A DNA stretch of 64,000 nucleotides. It comes from Amycolatopsis balhimycina FH 1894. Lineage in GTDB: Bacteria; Actinomycetota; Actinomycetes; Mycobacteriales; Pseudonocardiaceae. Within the stretch, counting starts at the first letter, position 1. The number at the start of each line of letters is the position of its first letter. Below the pieces are notes generated by a model. It searched no databases. It was not told the DNA's origin and saw only the letters and a program-made list of their open reading frames with translations. The stretch lies in NCBI RefSeq assembly GCF_000384295.1, contig NZ_KB913037.1:722762-786761 (forward strand), in the 5' to 3' direction. Below, one piece after another: positions 58,853 through 64,000 of this stretch. Both the position numbers and the translations under genes were made by a program.

Positions 58853-59500
58853 TCAGCCGATGAGGCCCTCCCGGCGGGCGACGGCGACGGCTTCGAGCTT
58901 CGACCGCGCCCCGAGCTTCTCCAGCACCCGCTGCACGTGGTTGCGCGTGGTGTTGCGGGACACGCCCAGCCGACGGCCGATCTCGTCGGTCGTCGCGCCC
59001 TCGGCGAGCAGGTCGAGGGTTTCGCGCTCGCGCGCGGTCAGCGCCGAACCGCCGGCCGGCCCCCGCCCGGTGAGCCGGTCGAAGACGCCGGGCAGCAGCT
59101 CCGGCTCGAAGACCACGCCACCGGCGGCGACGTCCCGCACGGCGGCCTCCAGCACGCCGAGCTGGGACGACTTGAACAGGAGACCGGCGCCGCCCGCCTG
59201 CGCCACCTGCGCGGCGACCGCCGGGGTGGCGTCGCCGGTCAGCACCAGCACCCGCGCGCCGGCCGAGCCGAGCTCCGCGATGACGCCGAGGGCGTCGCCG
59301 TCGGCGAGCCGCCGGTCCAGCACCACGACGTCCGGGGCGTGCTCGCGCGCGTCCGCGACGGCTTCCACCCGCGAGCGGGCGCGGCCGACCACGGTGATGC
59401 CGTCGGCGCGGTCGAGCGCGAGCTGCAGCGCCTCCGCCACCATGTCGTGGTCCTCGACGAGGAGGACACGGACGGCATCGGGCTCATCGGCGCTGCTCAC
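58853..59500 (-). CDS. Response regulator, LuxR/NarL family
   Basis: 215 residues from GTG with AAGGAA upstream. Receiver: LLVEDHDMVAEALQLAL, phospho-Asp in VVVLDRRLADGDA, LTGDATP and LLFKSSQ. The LuxR helix-turn-helix is LTARERETLDLLAEGATTDE followed by GVSRNTTRNHVQRVLEKLGA. It may be the transcription output for the PAS kinase two genes downstream. No operator can be assigned. Confidence 0.92.
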   Translation of the reverse strand: MSSADEPDAVRVLLVEDHDMVAEALQLALDRADGITVVGRARSRVEAVADAREHAPDVVVLDRRLADGDALGVIAELGSAGARVLVLTGDATPAVAAQVAQAGGAGLLFKSSQLGVLEAAVRDVAAGGVVFEPELLPGVFDRLTGRGPAGGSALTARERETLDLLAEGATTDEIGRRLGVSRNTTRNHVQRVLEKLGARSKLEAVAVARREGLIG

Positions 59501-59581
59501 GAGGTTCCTTCACTGGACGAGTGGCTGACGGCCCATCCTAGGCGCTCGGCGCCGCCGGCGTCCTTCGGTGCGGTGCCGTGA

Positions 59582-60046
59582 TCACCACGCCGCCGAGCTC
59601 CGCCGCAGCAGGCCCTCGGGGCCGGTGACCGGCAGCGAGTCGACGAGGTCCTCGTGGTGGCCCGCGCGCCGGAACACCGGCGGGCGGAAGGACCCGGCCG
59701 GCGGACCGGCGACCCTCAGCACTTCGAGGAACCGGGCGACCGTGCGCGGCGGCGGCAGGATGTGGCGGCCGCCGAGGTAGGCGAACACCTTCGCCGCGCT
59801 CTCGCCGGCGGGCTCGACGACCGCCGACCAGCCGTGCACCTCGTCCCAGATCAGGGCCAGGTCGTGCCCCGGCAGGTCCGGGAGCGTGCGGTCCAGGGCG
59901 ATGTACCCGGAGGCGGGGACCTCGAGGTCGAGCGAACACGACTCGAAGCCGACGCCCACGGCCCGGGCGACCCGGGCGAGGTAGGCACGCAGTCCCCGGG
60001 CGAAGTGGTACTCGATGTCCCTGCCGAAGCCGATGAGCGTGTTCAT
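59582..60046 (-). CDS. DUF6292-family protein
   Basis: 154 residues, GGGAGG before the ATG. The core YLARVARAVGVGFESCSLDL and DLALIWDEVHGWSAVVEP, with a C-terminal YLGGRHILPPPRTVARFL, fits the DUF6292 family that I associate with Pseudonocardiales. It appears soluble. No function known. Such genes often stand alone in variable regions. Confidence 0.8.
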   Translation of the reverse strand: MNTLIGFGRDIEYHFARGLRAYLARVARAVGVGFESCSLDLEVPASGYIALDRTLPDLPGHDLALIWDEVHGWSAVVEPAGESAAKVFAYLGGRHILPPPRTVARFLEVLRVAGPPAGSFRPPVFRRAGHHEDLVDSLPVTGPEGLLRRSSAAW

Positions 60047-60122
60047 GGTTCCGCCTCCCGCGCCCGCTGCAGGCCGGAATACCCGATTCGGCGGGTGATC
60101 ACACTTTCGGGTTCATTGCGGC

Positions 60123-60821
60123 CTATTCCTCGATCGCCCCGCCCACCGCGCGCAGGTGCGCGCGGAAAGTCAACGCCGGATTCGTTTCCCGCGCCGCGAG
60201 GAATTCACCGAACCGGACCTGCCGGCGCAGCGGCTCGCCGCCGCGGATCCGGTCGGCCTGGCGGCGCTCGGTGTCGCGGATGCCTTCCGCCAGTGTGAAG
60301 AGTTCACCCGCGCGGGCGAGCGGGACGAAGAGGACGCCGTCGTCGTCGCCCAGCACGAGGTCCGGCGGCCCGATCCGCCAGGTGCCGACGATCGCTTCGG
60401 CCGGCCCGCCGTCGACGCGCGGCCCCAGGTTGAGCGGTCCGGTCGGGATCGAGCCGAGGCTGAACACCGGCAGCCCGATGGCCCGGATGTCCGCGGTGTC
60501 GCGGTGCAGGCCCCAGATCACCACTCCGCCGAGCCCGGCGGCGTGTGCTTCGAGCACGACGAGGTCGCCGACGCAGCTTTCGTCGAGGCGGCCGCCGTTG
60601 TCGACCACGAGGACGCCGCCTTCGGGGGCGTCCTCGAACGCCTCCAGGAAGACGTCGACGCTGCCGACGTGCCGGGCGGGGACGGCCGGTCCGCACAGCC
60701 GGCTGCCGGGGACCACCGCCCGCGTCGGCGCCGGGGCGCAGCGCACCGGGAGACCGGCGCGGATGCACGCGTCGGCGAGGTGGGCGGTGGTCAACGTCGC
60801 GAAGCGCCCTTCGAGATCCAT
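60123..60821 (-). CDS. RraA-family protein (aldolase/RNase E inhibitor-like)
   Basis: 232 residues. The RraA fold is indicated by TTAHLADACIRAGLPVR at the start, GGVLVVDNGGRLDESCVGDL (with the family's Gly and Arg/Asp residues), GVVIWGLHRDTADIRAIGLP and DLVLGDDDGVLFVP. Members are 4-hydroxy-4-methyl-2-oxoglutarate aldolases or bind RNase E; sequence does not decide. It follows cutA by 9 bases and is probably the last gene of the Hsp70 operon. Confidence 0.87.
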   Translation of the reverse strand: MDLEGRFATLTTAHLADACIRAGLPVRCAPAPTRAVVPGSRLCGPAVPARHVGSVDVFLEAFEDAPEGGVLVVDNGGRLDESCVGDLVVLEAHAAGLGGVVIWGLHRDTADIRAIGLPVFSLGSIPTGPLNLGPRVDGGPAEAIVGTWRIGPPDLVLGDDDGVLFVPLARAGELFTLAEGIRDTERRQADRIRGGEPLRRQVRFGEFLAARETNPALTFRAHLRAVGGAIEE

Positions 60822-60830
60822 ACCTCGAAG

Positions 60831-61160
60831 CTAACCACCGTTCCGGGTTTCAGTGGTCACCCAGGCGAGGTATTCGCCGCTGCCGCCTTCGATCGGCGTG
60901 GCGATGATCTCCGGCAGGTCGTAGCCGTGCAGCTGCCGGAGGCTTTCGGTCAACGCCGGCACCCGGTCCGCGGTCGTCTTGATCTCCACCCGCCACTCCC
61001 GGCCGGTCTGCACCGCGCCCTCCCACCGGTAGACGCTGGTGACCGGGCCGACGATCTGCGCGCAGGCCCCCAGCCGGGCTTCGATCACCTTCACGGCCAG
61101 CTCGCGGGCCGCGCTTTCGGAGTCGGTCGTGGACGTCACGATCACGTGCTCTGCGGTCAT
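60831..61160 (-). CDS. cutA: CutA-type divalent-cation tolerance protein
   Basis: 109 residues. The CutA signature is clear: AARELAVKVIEARLGACAQI, SVYRWEGAVQTGREWRVEIK and HGYDLPEIIATPIEGGSGEY. It is a small trimeric PII-like protein linked to copper and divalent cation tolerance in enterobacteria; the role in actinomycetes is open. It starts 18 bases after the Hsp70 stop. Confidence 0.95.
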   Translation of the reverse strand: MTAEHVIVTSTTDSESAARELAVKVIEARLGACAQIVGPVTSVYRWEGAVQTGREWRVEIKTTADRVPALTESLRQLHGYDLPEIIATPIEGGSGEYLAWVTTETRNGG

Positions 61161-61178
61161 GCCGGGAGGCTACTGGGC

Positions 61179-62771
61179 TCAGGGCGTCGGCTTCGTGCTC
61201 GTCGTGCCCGTCGTGGTCGTCGCGGTGGTGGTCGTCGTGGGTGTCGTGGTGCGGGTCGGCGTGGCGGTCCGGGTCGGCGTCTTGTGCCTGGTCGTCGCCG
61301 GCGGGTTCGTCCGCGGGGGCACGACCGTCGCTTGAGTCGTCTGCGGTTCCTCCGGGGACGCCAGCGTCACCAGGGTCGGCGTCTCGCTGGCCGGACTCGT
61401 GGCCGGCGGCGTCGTGGTGCCGGACGGGCGTCCGCCGGAACTGCTCACCGCGACGGCGACCCCGCCGATCGCCACCACCGCCACCGCGCACAGGCCGACC
61501 ACGACCCCGCGGCGCGAGGCCCGTCGTCCCGGGGACGAACCGTCGGCCTTGCCGCGCCCGAGCGACGGCGGCGGTGTGCCCGCGCCGAACCCCGGGGTGG
61601 CCGCCACACGCGTCTCCTCGCGCGGCGCCGGCACGCGCGGGACGCCGGGCTGCGGAGGTGGCGCGACGGGCCGGATCGCCGTCTGCGGCTGCGGCGCCTG
61701 CACCAGGCCCGACCGTCCGGAGGCCAGCGCGGCGGCGCCGAGCGCGACGCCGTACTTCGGGTGGATGTCCACCGCGGTCGGCCTGCCGAGTTCGGCGGAC
61801 ACCAGCTGGGACACCAGCGGGATCCGCGACGACCCACCGACCAGCAGCACCGCGCCGAGGTCGGCCGGCCGGAGGCTCGCCGACTGCAGCGCGCGGTGCA
61901 GCGAGCCGATCGTCGCGGTGATCGACGGCCGGATCATCTCCTCGAACTCGCCACGGGTCAGCCGGACCTCCGTCTGCACCGACGGCAGCAGCACCGGGAC
62001 GGCGGTTTCGGTGTCGGCGGACAGGGCTTCCTTCGCCAGCACGCATTCCTGGCGCAGCCGCACGATGGCGGCCACCGCCCCCGCGTCGTCCGGGTCGATC
62101 CGCGACAGCTTCCCGTCGAGCGCACGGTCGACGTGCCCGAAGACGGCTTCGTCGAAGTCGACGCCGCCGAGGCCCTCGATGCCTTCCGGAGTACCGAGGA
62201 TCTCGAAGCCGCCGCCGCGCTTGCGGAGCACGGTCGCGTCGAAAGTGCCCCCGCCGAGGTCGTACACTGCGACGACGGCGCCGTCGTCCAGGCGTTCCTG
62301 GGCCGCGTAGTGCGCCGCCGCCGCCTCGGGTTCGGTGATCAGGGCGACGCGGTCGATCCCGGTCAGCCGCGGCACCTGCTCGAACAGCTCCCGCTTGTAC
62401 GGCCCCCAGTTCGCCGGGTGGGTCAGGGTGATCCGGTCCGGACGGCCGCCCTGTTGCGCGGTGACCGTCCGGACCACGTACCCGAGCAGGTGGGCCATCA
62501 GCGACGCGACCGAATGCGGCGCACCACCGAGCAGCACCGGCGTCGGATCGCCGAGGCGCCGCTTGAACTCCCGCGCCACGCGGTCGGGTTCGACGGCCGC
62601 ACGCCGGCTCGCCGCGTCCCCGACCAGCACCCCGCCGTCGGCCCGCAGCAGCACGACCGACGGGATGGCGGCCGTGCGGTCGCCGAGTGACACCATTTCG
62701 ACGTGGCCGGCGCTGTCGACGGCGGCGGCCGTGAAGGTCGTGCCGAGGTCGATGCCCAGTCCGTAGCCCAT
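61179..62771 (-). CDS. Hsp70-family (DnaK-like) ATPase with membrane helix and Thr-rich tail
   Basis: 530 residues. The N-terminal 360 residues are an actin-like ATPase: GLGIDLGTTFTAAAV, YDLGGGTFDATVL, GGVDFDEAVF and VLLVGGSSRIPLV. The usual peptide-binding domain is missing. Instead a Pro-rich linker leads to one membrane helix (VVVGLCAVAVVAIGGVAVAV) and an external tail of about 90 residues, almost all Thr, Pro, Ser and Ala. The ATPase would lie in the cytoplasm and the tail outside or in the wall. It follows the acidic protein by one base, so the two are coupled. Confidence 0.9.
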   Translation of the reverse strand: MGYGLGIDLGTTFTAAAVDSAGHVEMVSLGDRTAAIPSVVLLRADGGVLVGDAASRRAAVEPDRVAREFKRRLGDPTPVLLGGAPHSVASLMAHLLGYVVRTVTAQQGGRPDRITLTHPANWGPYKRELFEQVPRLTGIDRVALITEPEAAAAHYAAQERLDDGAVVAVYDLGGGTFDATVLRKRGGGFEILGTPEGIEGLGGVDFDEAVFGHVDRALDGKLSRIDPDDAGAVAAIVRLRQECVLAKEALSADTETAVPVLLPSVQTEVRLTRGEFEEMIRPSITATIGSLHRALQSASLRPADLGAVLLVGGSSRIPLVSQLVSAELGRPTAVDIHPKYGVALGAAALASGRSGLVQAPQPQTAIRPVAPPPQPGVPRVPAPREETRVAATPGFGAGTPPPSLGRGKADGSSPGRRASRRGVVVGLCAVAVVAIGGVAVAVSSSGGRPSGTTTPPATSPASETPTLVTLASPEEPQTTQATVVPPRTNPPATTRHKTPTRTATPTRTTTPTTTTTATTTTGTTSTKPTP

Positions 62772-62772
62772 G

Positions 62773-64000
62773 TCAGCCTCCGCCGTCCGCGTGCGCGTGG
62801 TCAAAAGTCCGGTGCTCGTCCGGAACCGGCTGCGGTTCCGGGTCTTCGAGGTGGTCGTGGTGTGCTTCGTGCTCTGGTGGCGGCTCCGCCGGCGGAGTCG
62901 CTTCGGGCGGCGGCTCATCCGGCACACGGTCGTGGTCCGGCAAGTGCTGTCCCGTGCCCGGCCCGGGGTCCGGGTCGTGCCGCCGCGGTGGCTCGAAGGG
63001 GTGCTTCTCCTCGGCCGGGTGCGGCCGGGCGCCCGTCACTTCGCCGGCGTCGTGGTGCTTCGGTTCGGGCTCGGTGACGAAGCTGTGCTTCGGGGCCGGG
63101 TGCTCGGCCAGCGAGTTCGACGCGGCCAAGGTCGTCGTTTCGACCGCGACCGGCTGCACCGACGGAGTGTCCACTGTGGAGGGAGCGCGGCTGAACGTGA
63201 CGACCGCCGGTGGCGCGGGCAGCGACGACGCGGGAGCGGTCACCGACGTCGTCACCGTGGCCCCGCGCGCCTTGTCCCCCACGGTCTCGGTCTGGTGGAC
63301 CGTCGGCCCGGCCGGCTCCCCGAACGGGTCTTCGGCCTTCGCCTGCTCGTCCACGCTGATCCCGACCTCGATCCCGGGCGGACCGGTCTCGGCTTCGTCG
63401 AGGACGACCGTCTCCTCCTGGAACACCTCGATGTCGCCGTGCCCCGGCGCGTCCGGGGTGAGCTCGTAGGTCAGCGAGCCCTCGTGCTCCACGGTGATCG
63501 TGCCGTCCGGGTTCTCGTGGACCACGATGCCGGCGTCCTGGACGATGTCGATGTCCGTGTCGCCCGGGGTCCCGTCGCCGGGCACGACGAGGTGCTGGTG
63601 GTCGACGTACACCTCGTCGTGGCCGTGGTTGTGCACCACGAACCGCTCGGTCGCGTCGATGACGAAGTTGCCGAACTCGTCCTCGCGGACGTCGATCTGC
63701 TCGAACTCCTCGACGGTGGGCAGCTCCTCGAGCGGCGTGCCACCGGTGGTCTCCGGGTGCCAGACGGTGCCCGTCCGCGCCTCGACCGAGCCGTCCTCGC
63801 CGCGGGTCACCGTGTGGGTCTCCACCTCGGGGACGTACTCGTGCCCGCCGGCCTCGTGCGCCGTCTCCGCCGCGACCGGTTCCGGGTGCGGCGGTGGCGG
63901 TGGCGGTGGCGGTGGCGCGCCGGGCGACCCCGGCGTGAGCAGGGTGCCGGCCACGTCCGACGCGACGGCACCGGCGACGGCCGCGGCGGCCCGCTTGGTC
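62773..64000 (-). CDS. Acidic Pro/Glu/His-rich protein, partial (cut by right edge)
   Basis: At least 408 residues; the frame stays open to the window edge, so the real start lies outside. The visible start TKRAAAAVAGAVASDVAGTL is followed by a run of about nine Pro. A central 200 residues of beta-rich, very acidic sequence follows (NFVIDATERFVVHNHGHDEV, DIDIVQDAGIVVHENPDGTI, HGDIEVFQEETVVLDEAETG), and then a disordered Pro/His/Glu tail. No family recognised. It is translationally coupled to the Hsp70-like gene and is its likely client or partner. Confidence 0.7.
   Translation of the reverse strand, partial: TKRAAAAVAGAVASDVAGTLLTPGSPGAPPPPPPPPPHPEPVAAETAHEAGGHEYVPEVETHTVTRGEDGSVEARTGTVWHPETTGGTPLEELPTVEEFEQIDVREDEFGNFVIDATERFVVHNHGHDEVYVDHQHLVVPGDGTPGDTDIDIVQDAGIVVHENPDGTITVEHEGSLTYELTPDAPGHGDIEVFQEETVVLDEAETGPPGIEVGISVDEQAKAEDPFGEPAGPTVHQTETVGDKARGATVTTSVTAPASSLPAPPAVVTFSRAPSTVDTPSVQPVAVETTTLAASNSLAEHPAPKHSFVTEPEPKHHDAGEVTGARPHPAEEKHPFEPPRRHDPDPGPGTGQHLPDHDRVPDEPPPEATPPAEPPPEHEAHHDHLEDPEPQPVPDEHRTFDHAHADGGG

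Overview
The window is about 72% G+C. Gene density, GTG/TTG start codons, and families typical of Pseudonocardiales (DUF6292, DUF4360, DUF4326, PucR regulators, MT0933-like antitoxin) point to an actinomycete, most likely Amycolatopsis or a close relative. This is inferred from protein character only; no database search was run. There are roughly 60 genes, one tRNA, several gene remnants and no recognisable insertion sequence, prophage or CRISPR array. It reads as chromosomal accessory or arm-type DNA.

Layout. 1-10.9 kb, mostly minus strand: a gene cut by the left edge and coupled to an S8 protease, a zinc-finger/HTH protein, secreted SGNH and GH25 hydrolases, and a two-gene unit pairing a fused GT-B/GT-A glycosyltransferase with a radical SAM enzyme. 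10.9-14.5 kb: a NarL-type two-component pair, a small membrane protein and a membrane DJ-1/PfpI protein. 14.5-20 kb: divergent secreted arabinofuranosidase (GH54/CBM42) and rhamnosidase (GH78) genes with LacI-like operators. 20-23 kb: zinc ribbons, CPA antiporter, CsbD and a haloacetate-dehalogenase-like hydrolase. 23.1-27.3 kb: a complete selenocysteine locus, with tRNA-Sec, selA and selB on the minus strand and selD divergent. 27.3-35.6 kb: small stress-type proteins, isochorismatase hydrolase, class A beta-lactamase lipoprotein, PucR, DoxX, VOC, a TetR-controlled hydrolase and a RibD-like reductase. 35.6-43.2 kb: secreted S1 protease, small secreted protein, LtaS-like sulfatase, VanZ-RDD protein, RsbW-like kinase, gene remnants and a DUF4360 protein. 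43.3-45.7 kb: a compact polyamine operon (decarboxylase, speD, speE). 45.7-55.2 kb: a Tat-exported glutaminase-type hydrolase with a ricin lectin, DUF1883, a Val/Ala-rich exported protein, a divergent MarR/CoA-ligase pair, a large TPR membrane protein and DUF4326. 55.7-59.5 kb: a signalling cluster (STAS, lone receiver, triple-PAS kinase, RsbW-like ATPase, LuxR regulator). 59.6-64 kb: DUF6292, then an operon of acidic protein, Hsp70, cutA and rraA that runs off the right edge.

How the genes work together. The clearest module is selenocysteine: SelD makes selenophosphate, SelA converts Ser-tRNA-Sec and SelB delivers it, and the tRNA-Sec 3' end shares one base with the selA start codon. The polyamine operon would turn a basic amino acid into spermidine-type products. 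The polysaccharide hydrolases carry palindromes expected for LacI-type control. The most unusual items are the glycosyltransferase/radical-SAM pair, the tRNA-Sec/selA overlap, the near-identical PAS cassettes with compensating indels, and an operator-like palindrome inside the arabinofuranosidase signal-peptide coding region.
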